NCBI GenBank assembly: GCA_017461725.1
Contig: JAFTXG010000015.1
Coordinates: forward strand, 186,001 to 250,000
Source: Lachnospiraceae bacterium
Lineage (GTDB): Bacteria; Bacillota; Clostridia; Lachnospirales; Lachnospiraceae
Reading direction: 5' to 3'
Length of the DNA stretch: 64,000 bases
Part shown: one piece after another, positions 46,671 through 54,935 of the stretch
How positions within the stretch are numbered: position 1 is the first letter of the stretch
How the letters are laid out: every line of letters begins with the position of its first letter
Made by a program: the position numbers and the translations under genes
The notes under the pieces: model-generated
Told to the model about the DNA's origin: nothing
The model's input: only the letters and a program-made list of their open reading frames with translations
Databases searched by the model: none

Positions 46671-47699
46671 ATGACAACACAGGAATATATCTTGGAGCAG
46701 GCAAAAGCACTCCTCTCCATCGACAGCCCTACAGGCTACACCGTCAACGTGACTGACTATTTATTAAAAGAATTTTCTGCTCTGGGTTATGCGCCCGCCC
46801 GCACGGTAAAGGGCGGAGTTTTAGTTGACCTGGGCGGTAAGGATTCTGACCACGCGATTCTTCTCGAGGCCCACGCGGACACCTTGGGCGGCATGGTCAA
46901 GGAGATCAAGGGAAATGGCAATCTTCGCATCGCTCCTCTCGGTGGACTCAATCCCAACAACGCCGAGACCGAAAACTGCCGCATCATCACCCGGTTTAAC
47001 GGCACCTACCAGGGTACGATCCAGCTGGACAATGCTTCCATCCATGTAAACACCAAGTATAATGACACCCAGCGCACCTTCGACACACTGGAGGTCGTCC
47101 TCGATGAGGCGGTCTCCTCCGCAGCCGACACCAAGGCCCTGGGCATTTCCATCGGCGATATCGTCTGCCTTGACCCCCGCACTACGATCACCGAGAGCGG
47201 GTACATCAAGAGCCGTTTCCTTGACGATAAGCTGAGTACCGCGATCCTGATGGGCTTCGCCCGCCACATCAAGGAAAATGATATCACTCCCGAACGCCAC
47301 ATTTATCTCCACATCACCGTCTTCGAGGAGGTAGGCCACGGTGGTTCCGCTTCTGTTCCCGCCGGTGTGACCGAGATCATCTCGGTGGATATGGGCTGCG
47401 TGGGCAATGGTCTTGACTGCACCGAGCGTCAGGTATCCATCTGCGCAAAAGACAGCCGCGGACCTTACCATTATGATGTGGTGACCGCTCTGATCCAGGC
47501 TGCAAAGAAAGCTGGCGTTGACTATGCGGTGGATATCTATCCCTCCTACGGCTCCGACGCCGATGCAGCGCTTTCCTCCGGTCATGATATCCGCCACGGT
47601 CTGATCGGCCCCGGCGTGTACGCTTCCCACGGATACGAGCGCAGTCATGTGGATGGAGTGAAGAATACCCTTGAGCTGCTGAAGAGCTATCTGCTGTGA
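46671..47699 (+). CDS. M42 family metallo-aminopeptidase
   Basis: The 342-residue protein has the M42 di-metal site: EAHADTLGG (His/Asp), SRFLDDKLS (bridging Asp), TVFEEVGHGG (catalytic Glu plus ligand), SVDMG (Asp) and ASHGYERSH (His). M42 enzymes form dodecameric tetrahedral particles that trim peptides in the cytoplasm, and some members are annotated as glutamyl aminopeptidases or, wrongly, as endoglucanases. ACAGGAGGAAATTC precedes the ATG. It is a single-gene unit followed directly by a MITE-like element. Confidence 0.92.
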   Translation: MTTQEYILEQAKALLSIDSPTGYTVNVTDYLLKEFSALGYAPARTVKGGVLVDLGGKDSDHAILLEAHADTLGGMVKEIKGNGNLRIAPLGGLNPNNAETENCRIITRFNGTYQGTIQLDNASIHVNTKYNDTQRTFDTLEVVLDEAVSSAADTKALGISIGDIVCLDPRTTITESGYIKSRFLDDKLSTAILMGFARHIKENDITPERHIYLHITVFEEVGHGGSASVPAGVTEIISVDMGCVGNGLDCTERQVSICAKDSRGPYHYDVVTALIQAAKKAGVDYAVDIYPSYGSDADAALSSGHDIRHGLIGPGVYASHGYERSHVDGVKNTLELLKSYLL

Positions 47700-47706
47700 G
47701 TCATTA

Positions 47707-47932
47707 AGGGGCTGTCGGTAAATTGGCATCAATCCCGTTGAACAAACGAGACCGTCAGAAAAAACGAAAGAGAAACCCTCTCCGGCCGCCGGTACTTAGC
47801 GAATCCGAGCCTACAGGCGATGGATGAACTTAGTATCCGCTGCGAGACGGAGCGGAGCGAGAGCGCGTTTCTCGGGTTTGTTTCTGACAGTCTCGTGTAA
47901 TCAACCTGGTTGCCAATTTGCCGACAGCCCCT
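47707..47932. mobile_element. MITE-like element (226 bp) with 22-bp terminal inverted repeats
   Basis: Terminal repeats at 47707-47728 and 47911-47932 match in 21 of 22 positions (AGGGGCTGTCGG... at each end). A second, inner pair (ACGAGAC...TCAGAAA against TTTCTGACAGTCTCGT) lies inside, and a CGAGA/TCTCG core hairpin lies near 47848-47876. It encodes no protein. A target-site duplication is not clear. It shares its right half with the element at 53958-54070. Confidence 0.75.
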
Positions 47933-47966
47933 ATTTTCTACTCTGTAGGCCTAGGCCCAGACTACG

Positions 47967-49274
47967 TTACAGGCCCAGATCTACACCCTTCTGCGTTAAT
48001 TTCTTCTGCACCTCTCGCACATCTAACACTCTCGGCACGCAGTTTTTCTCCGCACACAACGCCGCCGCGATTCCTGCTGCCTGCCCGATGCCCATGCAGA
48101 TGCCCATCACGCGGTAGGACGCGTGAGCCCGGTGTGTTCCGGAGATACACCTGCCGGCGGTCAGCAGTCCGTCCACCTTCAGAGGAACCAGTGAGCCGTA
48201 TCGGATATCGTAGGGAATGCAGGGTTGAGCATACTTTTCTGCCTGTCCGCCGCCTGCCGGATTGTGGATGTCGATCTTAAACCACGCGTTGTGTACCACC
48301 ACGTCCGGGTGCTTCCTTCCCTGCTCCACATCCTCATCGGTGACCGTACATTCACCGGTGATCCGTCTGGTCTCACGGACACCCAGGGTGCTTCCCGAGG
48401 ATTTTACATAACATTTCTCATATCCGGGCACATATTTTCGCAAAAAGGTCACAATCTGATCGATCTGTCCCTTCAAATCCAACTCTGCAGCCGTAACACC
48501 GTCCGCTGTCAGTGTGTTGTAGCCGTTGGCCTGACTGGCGTTGACATTTCGCTCGTCCGGGTAACAGCTGCGATGAAGTCGGACAATGGTCACATTGGGC
48601 GGCAGTTCGCCTCTCTGATTGGCCGCCTCACACACATCTGCATACAGCGTTCCGTCAGGAAGTCTCATCTTATCACTTCTGCCGTTGACCACCTGACCGA
48701 TCTCCGGGTCCACACCACCCACAGTAAAAATCATACTGACTGGCTGACATTTTCCATCTCCGGCTCTGCCGATCTCATAGGGTGCGCCGGCAATTGCCGC
48801 CAGCTGTCCATCTCCGGAGGCATCGATAAACACCTTCGCCTCCAGGCATTTAAGCCCCTCCTGGGTACCGACCAGCACTCCAGTCAACCGGCCATCCTCC
48901 ATCTGTGCTTCCACCACCGGTGTCTGGAGCCAGATGTCCACCTGATTGTCCCGGGCAAATTTCAGAAGAACACTTTTCGCCTTCTCCACATCCACCGGAA
49001 TTTCCCGGCCATTTCCGGAAACAATTTTCTCAGCCGAATCCGCCCCCAGCAGTTCTGCCACCTCATCATAGATGGTTCCCTCGGAGACCATACCCAGAAT
49101 CGGATACACATTTCCTGAGGTAAGCATACCGCCAAGGATGCCATAACGCTCGATCAGCGCAGTTTTCGCTCCCTCCCTCGCAGAGGAAACCGCTGCGCAG
49201 ATGCCGGCGAGACCACCACCGACCACGACCACATCGTAAGTATTTTTCACTTCAAACATTCCCTTAGAAATCAT
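47967..49274 (-). CDS. FAD-dependent oxidoreductase (FAD_oxidored family)
   Basis: The 435-residue protein has a Rossmann FAD site VVVGGGLAGICAAVSSAREG (about 16-35), ALIERYGILGGMLTSGNV after it, and a second FAD contact VFIDASGDGQLAAIAG. The C-terminal motif LLTAGRCISGTHRAHASYRV is typical of this family, which is often found beside sugar transporters in gut bacteria; substrates are mostly undefined. The start at 49274 follows GGGAGAGGTGTG; longer in-frame starts lack a site. It is divergent from DeoR regulator 1, whose operator-like sites overlap its promoter. It is a paralogue of the gene at 52535. Confidence 0.88.
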   Translation of the reverse strand: MISKGMFEVKNTYDVVVVGGGLAGICAAVSSAREGAKTALIERYGILGGMLTSGNVYPILGMVSEGTIYDEVAELLGADSAEKIVSGNGREIPVDVEKAKSVLLKFARDNQVDIWLQTPVVEAQMEDGRLTGVLVGTQEGLKCLEAKVFIDASGDGQLAAIAGAPYEIGRAGDGKCQPVSMIFTVGGVDPEIGQVVNGRSDKMRLPDGTLYADVCEAANQRGELPPNVTIVRLHRSCYPDERNVNASQANGYNTLTADGVTAAELDLKGQIDQIVTFLRKYVPGYEKCYVKSSGSTLGVRETRRITGECTVTDEDVEQGRKHPDVVVHNAWFKIDIHNPAGGGQAEKYAQPCIPYDIRYGSLVPLKVDGLLTAGRCISGTHRAHASYRVMGICMGIGQAAGIAAALCAEKNCVPRVLDVREVQKKLTQKGVDLGL

Positions 49275-49348
49275 ATCACACCTCTCCCATCTTCCGACTC
49301 GTTCGCCGCCGAACAAACTGTTCACTCCATCTTTTCCGGATACCAAAA

Positions 49349-49378
49349 TTATAAAATAATCATTTTATCCTGTCAACA
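49349..49378 (-). promoter_or_regulatory. Promoter of the first FAD oxidoreductase gene, with operator-like half
   Basis: A full consensus lies on the minus strand: TTGACA, 17-bp spacer, TATAAT. The spacer contains, read on the plus strand, AAATAATCATTTT (49354-49366), identical to the core of the site before DeoR regulator 2 (57555-57567). Confidence 0.8.
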
Positions 49379-49390
49379 ATGGCGCACATG

Positions 49391-49441
49391 TTGACAATTC
49401 ATCATTTTGCGCTATAATCAATTGACAAATACATCATTCCG
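49391..49441 (+). promoter_or_regulatory. Promoter and paired operator-like repeats before DeoR regulator 1
   Basis: TTGACA (49391-49396), 16-bp spacer and TATAAT (49413-49418). Two copies of a repeat overlap it: TTGACAATTCATCATTTT from 49391 and TTGACAAATACATCATTC from 49422, 31 bp apart. This points to autoregulation by the DeoR-type protein. Confidence 0.75.
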
Positions 49442-49454
49442 GAGTGTCAAAATC

Positions 49455-50210
49455 ATGAAGCAGTTCGAACGCCAAAGTGAAATTCTAGATTTGATTCAGC
49501 AAGGCAAATGCAGTAATGTCAAGGAACTGTGCTCGGCTGTCTATGCAAGCCCCGCAACGATCCGACGAGATCTGCGCGAGTTAGAAAAAAAAGCGCTTGT
49601 CCATCTCCAGTACGGCCACATTATTCCTTTGACCGAAAAAGCCATTGTTCCCCCGCTGGCTTTCCGGGAACGCCAGGCCATCGAATCAAAACGGGCCATC
49701 GGCCGCTACGCGGCAAGCCTGATCGCACCCAATTCCAGCGTACTTTTGGATGCATCCTCCACAACCATGTATATAGCTGACTATCTGAATCCCAATCAGG
49801 GCATCACAGTATTTACCAATTGCATCAAAACAGCGATGAAGCTCTGTGAGCGTGATATCACCTTTTACCTCATCGGCGGACTGGTTGACACGAAAAATCT
49901 GGTCACCTCAGGCTCATGGACCATAGACGATATCGACAAAATCAATGCCGATTACTTTTTCTTCTCCTCCCTGGGAATGGATAATCACGGAAACATCAGC
50001 ACCCAATCCGAAAGCGGTGTGCAAACGCGGAAACATATGATCAAACATTCCAAGCAGCAGTACTTCCTGTGCTCCTCAGAGAAAATTGGCTCCTGCTACA
50101 CGTTTTTCCTGTGCAATTCCAAAGAGATCACCGGTGTGATCGCCGACGCAGATATCTCATTTATTCCCGGCATAAACAGTATCAATGTCAACGATATTTA
50201 CCGCGACTAG
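49455..50210 (+). CDS. DeoR-family transcriptional regulator 1
   Basis: The 251-residue protein has an N-terminal winged HTH (YASPATIRRDLRELEKK, about 34-50) and a C-terminal sugar-phosphate sensing domain (LLDASSTTMYIADYL, TVFTNCIKTAM, IGGLVD, DYFFFSSLGMD). DeoR proteins usually repress sugar or polyol genes until a phosphorylated sugar binds. The start is placed at 49455, with GGAG 10 nt upstream. It is closely related to the regulator at 57611, and both have matching operators. Its stop overlaps the stop of the convergent phosphoesterase gene through a shared CTAG. Confidence 0.9.
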   Translation: MKQFERQSEILDLIQQGKCSNVKELCSAVYASPATIRRDLRELEKKALVHLQYGHIIPLTEKAIVPPLAFRERQAIESKRAIGRYAASLIAPNSSVLLDASSTTMYIADYLNPNQGITVFTNCIKTAMKLCERDITFYLIGGLVDTKNLVTSGSWTIDDIDKINADYFFFSSLGMDNHGNISTQSESGVQTRKHMIKHSKQQYFLCSSEKIGSCYTFFLCNSKEITGVIADADISFIPGINSINVNDIYRD

Positions 50211-52261
50211 ATCAGCCAGTTTTCCTCATCATACTCCGTCATCCACTCTCCCGACCCAAAGTCGCGAGCCCTCATGACGATCCGATCCTCATAAACATAC
50301 ATGATCCAGGTGGCAGGCACCTTCCGGTAGCCCCGCTTCGCGTTCTGGAAGGAGGGCAGGGTAATCTCGGTGAATCGTCCTCCCTCGGTGCTCTCCACGG
50401 TCACCGGCCCGGTGATGCCGAAGGACAGATGCAGATGACCACAGACGTAAACCACCTTCTCATAGCGGCCCAGCAGTCTTCTCAATCGACTGTCCTGAGG
50501 ACCAACCGAATTGTCTCTGATCCGTATCCGACGAAAATAAGACAGCGGCACTGTGTCCGCAAAAGGCGAATGGCTGATCACGAAGATCGGCTGTCCGTCT
50601 TTCTTGTATTTATCCAACTGCGCTTCCAGCCAGTCATAGCTCTCCTCGGAGAGGAACAGTCCGTGGCGGATCGGGTCAAGCGCGTCGGTGTCCCAGTCCA
50701 TCTTCGCATTGCCCACCTGCGGGAGGTAGTCTGTGTTCAGCACCAGAAAATGGCAGCCCTTAAAGGTCATCCCGTAGCTGTAATTCTGCACACTGTCCAG
50801 CGTTCCGTCGCCAAACCGGCGATCCTCGCCCATGGAAATATAGGGCTGTATATTCCGCCAGAACGCTCCCGCTCCCGTGTGATAATTCTCCGTCTCAGAG
50901 ACGTAGTTTGTCTCGTGGTTTCCGAAACAGGACACCACCTGCCAGTCAGGATGCTTCTCCATCAGCTGATCCAGCACGCTGTAAGCCTTATGGCAGACAG
51001 CCGCCGAGGCTCCCGCCGCGAAATCGCCGGGATTGAGGATACCGTCCAGCTTGATATCCGTTTTTTTCAGATCAGCGAACACCGTCCTCAATGCCGCCGC
51101 CCGGTTATCATCCGCTTCCTTAATATGTACATCGCTCATCAGTAGCATGGTGAGCCGCGCATTTTCCTGGGGACTTGCGAGAAATTGCTCGTAGACAGCT
51201 TTCAACTCATCATAAACTGCAGATAATCTTTCTTTATGGCCCTGTCGCTCCGCATCTGCCTCAGGCCACCCTTTTTTCGCCGTCTGTTTTTCTTCCGGTA
51301 CCTGGCTTTCTCGATCCGTGCGACTCCACTCATCTATCCTGCCCAGTTCACACCGTGCAGCCTCCAGTCTATCCAATAATCGCGTGCTGCTCTCAGCCGA
51401 ATAAAATCCATCACTGTCCACAGCCCCATCGCAATCTGCAGACCATTCGTGCGTCATATCCCCATGGCAGCCTTCCAGACGCAGGGTAATCTCGCCCATC
51501 AGCCGCTCCAGTCGCTCCCGATCATAGCAATCTTTGACCATCTCCCCGTCCGCCGCACCGCGCCAGAGCCGGAATGAATCTACACAGGCGTTGCCCAGAC
51601 CATATTGACCCAGAACATCCGCGCCAAGCACCAGCGAATTTTTACCCAGCACCTGCCCGGCGAAAGCAGAGATATCGGCGCAGGCTTTCTCGTCCCCGTC
51701 CACACAGATCCGGTAATCCCCCTCACTTCGGCTATACACAGCGGTCACCAAATGCCAGCGCCCGTCCTGTGGCTCATGGATGCCGTCCACGTCAACACGC
51801 GCTCCACGCTCTCCGGTCACTCCGCCGCAAAAATACTGATTCAATGGCAGCTGCGCCGCCAACACTCCGGTGGCATCAAAATCGAAGGTATCCCGGTTGG
51901 AGAATACCACTCCGCCCAGAAGCACACCGGGCATATCCACGCCCCAGCCAGCCTGGGTCACATGCCAGGACGCCGCCCACTCCTGAGTGCCGCCACAGAA
52001 GGTCTTATACCAGAACATGACTGTAAAGTCATCCGTCCGCAGATCAATGCCCTTCAGGTCATCAAAGCGAATATACTGCTCCGCCGCTTTCCGGCCAAAG
52101 GGATTTCTCAGATAGATCGCTGATCTGCCGTCATATCCGGGCACAAATCCGGGTGCACCCACGATCACACCGTGGTTGGCGAAGCCGGAGGTATCCTCCA
52201 CATTTTCCTTGTCAAAATTCACGCTCAAGATCAGACGTGTTTTATGATGATTGCCATCCAT
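50207..52261 (-). CDS. LamG-domain metallophosphoesterase
   Basis: The 684-residue protein joins an N-terminal LamG/concanavalin-like domain (about 10-235) to a calcineurin-like phosphoesterase domain (about 365-670). Metal ligands are visible as LLMSDVHIKE, LNPGDF, CFGNHE, VISHSPF and CGHLH. A charged helical linker (about 290-360) joins them. No signal peptide or membrane segment is present, so it should act in the cytoplasm, which is odd for a LamG protein. It probably cleaves a phosphodiester or phosphomonoester linked to a sugar. The start at 52261 follows CGGAGGTG; an ATG 14 codons earlier is less well placed. It lies at the end of the ABC importer/FAD oxidoreductase gene row. Confidence 0.85.
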   Translation of the reverse strand: MDGNHHKTRLILSVNFDKENVEDTSGFANHGVIVGAPGFVPGYDGRSAIYLRNPFGRKAAEQYIRFDDLKGIDLRTDDFTVMFWYKTFCGGTQEWAASWHVTQAGWGVDMPGVLLGGVVFSNRDTFDFDATGVLAAQLPLNQYFCGGVTGERGARVDVDGIHEPQDGRWHLVTAVYSRSEGDYRICVDGDEKACADISAFAGQVLGKNSLVLGADVLGQYGLGNACVDSFRLWRGAADGEMVKDCYDRERLERLMGEITLRLEGCHGDMTHEWSADCDGAVDSDGFYSAESSTRLLDRLEAARCELGRIDEWSRTDRESQVPEEKQTAKKGWPEADAERQGHKERLSAVYDELKAVYEQFLASPQENARLTMLLMSDVHIKEADDNRAAALRTVFADLKKTDIKLDGILNPGDFAAGASAAVCHKAYSVLDQLMEKHPDWQVVSCFGNHETNYVSETENYHTGAGAFWRNIQPYISMGEDRRFGDGTLDSVQNYSYGMTFKGCHFLVLNTDYLPQVGNAKMDWDTDALDPIRHGLFLSEESYDWLEAQLDKYKKDGQPIFVISHSPFADTVPLSYFRRIRIRDNSVGPQDSRLRRLLGRYEKVVYVCGHLHLSFGITGPVTVESTEGGRFTEITLPSFQNAKRGYRKVPATWIMYVYEDRIVMRARDFGSGEWMTEYDEENWLI

Positions 52262-52343
52262 GCAGTAGCACCTCCGTTTTCTCTCGTCTATCGTTTCATT
52301 CAACCTGATTTCGTCTCAATCCGCGAAAATCCGGTCACCATCC

Positions 52344-52390
52344 AAAAATCGCCCCAGTGTCGGCAGTTTATTTACCGACAGCTGAGGCGA
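52344..52390 (-). terminator. Terminator-like hairpin before the phosphoesterase gene
   Basis: On the minus strand TCGCCTCAGCTGTCGG pairs with GCCGACACTGGGGCGA and is followed by TTTTT. It lies after the FAD oxidoreductase gene and the GDPD remnant, so the phosphoesterase may be only partly co-transcribed. Confidence 0.7.
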
Positions 52391-52408
52391 CTAAGTTGAT
52401 ACATGACT

Positions 52409-52525
52409 TTACTCGTGCACTTCCCTCTCTCGCAGGCAATCCATCACCCACTCGGGATCCTTTGCAGTGAACAGCATGACACCATTTGCGCGGACTGTCT
52501 CAATTACGATAAAGCCAAACTGCCA
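52409..52525 (-). pseudogene. C-terminal remnant of a glycerophosphodiester phosphodiesterase gene
   Basis: Read on the minus strand, 38 codons and a TAA stop encode ANGVMLFTAKDPEWVMDCLR and a short tail, aligning with ENGAMLFTANDPKWVMEHLR at the end of the intact enzyme (58556-59350). There is no start codon or ribosome binding site, and an in-frame TAA precedes it. It lies 9 bp downstream of the FAD oxidoreductase stop, in a different frame. It looks like what is left of a second GDPD gene in this operon. Confidence 0.8.
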
Positions 52526-52534
52526 GGCTTAACC

Positions 52535-53929
52535 TCACCCCAGGAAGCTTCCTTCCTTGACCATCTGCTCCTGAACTGCCTTCACGTCAACATCGCGCAC
52601 CAGACAAGCCTGCTTCAGGGACAGTGCCGCTGCCACACCTGCCGCATGGCCCATCTCCATACAAGGAGGCATGACGCGAACCGCGCCCGCACCCTCGGAG
52701 GTGGCGGAGATACTTCTTCCGGCCACCAGAAGCTGATTGATCTTCACGGGAACAAGGCTCTTGTAGGAAACGCCGTACCACTCGCCGTTCTCCACGCACA
52801 CATATTTGGTGACTGAACTTCCGCCCGACGCATGTACGTCAATGGAGTTGGATGCCAACAGAATAACATCCTCAGGAATATCGCCGTTCAATACATTGTC
52901 CGCATTCAGGGTAGCCTCACCCTTGATATGGCGAGTTTCACGGATACCGATGTGGGAAGCGCTGCACATCAGCTTTGCATTCTCACAGCCGGGAATATAG
53001 TTTTTCAGGAAGTTGTAGATCTGCAGCACCTGCTGACGGCCGACCACCTCAGCCTTGGACAGATCCTCAACGTCAGTCGCATTGATATCAAGGATACGGG
53101 AGATGTTTACGCTCCACTCATCCTTCTTCACACCGCGGTAGATACCGACAGTCTCACGCTCCACATCGAAGTCACCCTTCGCGCGAGCCTCCTCGATAAT
53201 CCAGCCGAACAGGCCATAAGGCTTTCCGTTGGGTCTCACGCGGTTTTCCAGTTTTGATTTCTGGAAAGCTTCCTCCACCTTCTCCCAGTCCACATTGGCA
53301 ATGCGGAAGAACATGGTGGTGGGCTGCATCGCGCTGCCTCTCTCCGGATCACCCAGATCACAGGGAACACCTGCGCGGTACGCAACGTCAGCGTCACCGC
53401 TGCAGTCGATAACCACCTTCGCCTTGATGGCCTCCATACCGCTCTTGGAGAAAATGATCACACCCTTCATGCAGTCATCCTCCACCAGAGGCTCCACAAA
53501 GTTGGTGTGATACAGAACCTTGACATTCGCCTCGGTCAGCATCTCATCGATCACACGCTTTAATACCTCGGGGTCAAATGCGCCACAGTGATCATGACCG
53601 CGGAAATGATAACCGGTGATCTGATCGCCCGCACGGCAGTACTCAGGGTGAATCGCTCCGTCCTGTGCGACCAGACGGTCGATCACTTCCTCATACATAC
53701 CGCGAATGATCATCTTGTCACCGGATTTGCTGTAGGAGGTCATAAAGGGACCAACCAAACCGGCAGTCGCCATACCGCCGCAGCAGCCGTTTTTCTCCAC
53801 CAGAACGGTCCTGGCGCCGTTTCTGGAAGCAGCTACTGCCGCACAAAAGCCTGCGGGACCTCCGCCGACTACGACCACATCGCACTCATATTTTACGGGG
53901 ATCTCCATCTGTCTTGTGATTTTTTCCAT
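52535..53929 (-). CDS. FAD-dependent oxidoreductase (FAD_oxidored family), second copy
   Basis: The 464-residue protein has the FAD-binding motif VVVGGGPAGFCAAVAASRNG (about 18-37), VEKNGCCGGMATAG, VVIDCSGDADVAYRAG and C-terminal LLVAGRSISATSEGAGAVRV. It is a paralogue of the protein at 47967-49274 (same family and layout, clearly diverged). Its role is probably oxidation or reduction of the imported compound or a product of it. The start is chosen at 53929 with AAAAGGAG upstream. It follows the permease genes on the same strand, with a MITE-like element in the gap. Confidence 0.88.
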   Translation of the reverse strand: MEKITRQMEIPVKYECDVVVVGGGPAGFCAAVAASRNGARTVLVEKNGCCGGMATAGLVGPFMTSYSKSGDKMIIRGMYEEVIDRLVAQDGAIHPEYCRAGDQITGYHFRGHDHCGAFDPEVLKRVIDEMLTEANVKVLYHTNFVEPLVEDDCMKGVIIFSKSGMEAIKAKVVIDCSGDADVAYRAGVPCDLGDPERGSAMQPTTMFFRIANVDWEKVEEAFQKSKLENRVRPNGKPYGLFGWIIEEARAKGDFDVERETVGIYRGVKKDEWSVNISRILDINATDVEDLSKAEVVGRQQVLQIYNFLKNYIPGCENAKLMCSASHIGIRETRHIKGEATLNADNVLNGDIPEDVILLASNSIDVHASGGSSVTKYVCVENGEWYGVSYKSLVPVKINQLLVAGRSISATSEGAGAVRVMPPCMEMGHAAGVAAALSLKQACLVRDVDVKAVQEQMVKEGSFLG

Positions 53930-53957
53930 TTTTCTCTCCTTTTCAAAACAGGAATTC

Positions 53958-54070
53958 GCAAAATAACAACCATTCTTCGACAGAAGACCACCAAAAATAA
54001 ACAATGCGAGAACGTGTTTCTCGAATTTATTTTTGATGGTCTCACACTTTTCATCAATTTGTTATTTTGC
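53958..54070. mobile_element. MITE-like element (113 bp) between permease and oxidoreductase genes
   Basis: Perfect 12-bp terminal inverted repeats (GCAAAATAACAA at 53958-53969 and TTGTTATTTTGC at 54059-54070). An inner pair at 53985-54001 and 54026-54042 (AGACCACC.../...GGTGGTCT type) encloses a core CGAGAA/TTCTCG hairpin. The right half aligns with that of the 47707-47932 element (GCGAGARCGYGTTTCTCG then TTTRTTTYTGA). It encodes no protein. In RNA it would fold into one long hairpin. Confidence 0.65.
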
Positions 54071-54089
54071 AGGATTCCAGCATATCAAA

Positions 54090-54920
54090 TCAACCCTTAA
54101 CACCGGAGGTCGCGATACTCTCAACAAAGTATTTCTGGGTAAACAGGAACAGGACAACGATAGGAACAATCGCACTCGATGCCGCTGCCATCATCCAGTT
54201 AACCTCGTCGGTAGAGTACAGGAAGTACTGAATACCCATTGCAACCGTGTACAACTCGTACTTGGTGATGAAAATCAAGGGATTCAGGTACTCGTTCCAG
54301 CAGTTGATGAACGCCAGTACGACTACAGTAACCATAGGAGTCTTGGTGAGAGGAAGCATAACCTTCCACCAGATACCATAGTGGTTAGCACCGTCAATGC
54401 GGGCAGCCTCCATCAGATCATTGGGCAATCCAGCATAAAACTGACGCAGCAGGAAGATGGAAGTAACATTGAACAGCGAAGGCAAAATCAGTGCCCAATG
54501 AGTTCCGTACAGTTCCAGAAGGTCGAACAGAATATATCTCGGAATGATCAATGCCTGGGCAGGAATCATCATGGTGATCAAAATAACAATGAACACAAAA
54601 TCCTTTCCCTTAAAATTGATCTTAGCAAAGGAATATCCTGCCATGGAGGAGATAATCAACTGGATAAACGTACCGATCACAGCAATCTTAAAGGAGTTCC
54701 AATACAAACGCCAAAAAGGTACGTTCTCATTACCCCATACTTCCTCATAGTTGCTCCAAAGAATCCGGTCTCCAAAAAAGCGGAAGGGTGTTTCAAAAAT
54801 CTCCGGTCCATGCTTCAGTGACGAAGAAATCATCCACAACAGCGGAGCCAGGAACAATACGCCCAAAGCTCCTACCCAAAGGGTGTTAAACGTCTTAAAC
54901 AATATTTTTCTTGTTTTCAT
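54090..54920 (-). CDS. Carbohydrate-type ABC transporter permease (MalG-like)
   Basis: The 276-residue protein has six membrane segments and the EAA loop (DLMEAARIDGANHYGIWWKVMLPLTKT, about 175-200) that docks the ATPase. The beginning (LFKTFNTLWVGALGVLFLAPLLWMI) and the late NPLIFITK fit the CUT1 family, which imports di- and oligosaccharides or glycerol-3-phosphate-type solutes. It lies 15 bp after the partner permease. No ATPase gene follows, so it probably uses a shared MsmK-like ATPase encoded elsewhere. Confidence 0.93.
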   Translation of the reverse strand: MKTRKILFKTFNTLWVGALGVLFLAPLLWMISSSLKHGPEIFETPFRFFGDRILWSNYEEVWGNENVPFWRLYWNSFKIAVIGTFIQLIISSMAGYSFAKINFKGKDFVFIVILITMMIPAQALIIPRYILFDLLELYGTHWALILPSLFNVTSIFLLRQFYAGLPNDLMEAARIDGANHYGIWWKVMLPLTKTPMVTVVVLAFINCWNEYLNPLIFITKYELYTVAMGIQYFLYSTDEVNWMMAAASSAIVPIVVLFLFTQKYFVESIATSGVKG

Positions 54921-54935
54921 TCTCTCACCCTCCTA

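Noticed and set aside
46821..47732. A 303-codon minus-strand open frame opposite the M42 peptidase gene
   Set aside because: The plus-strand frame has all M42 metal-site motifs and a good ribosome binding site; the antisense frame has neither.
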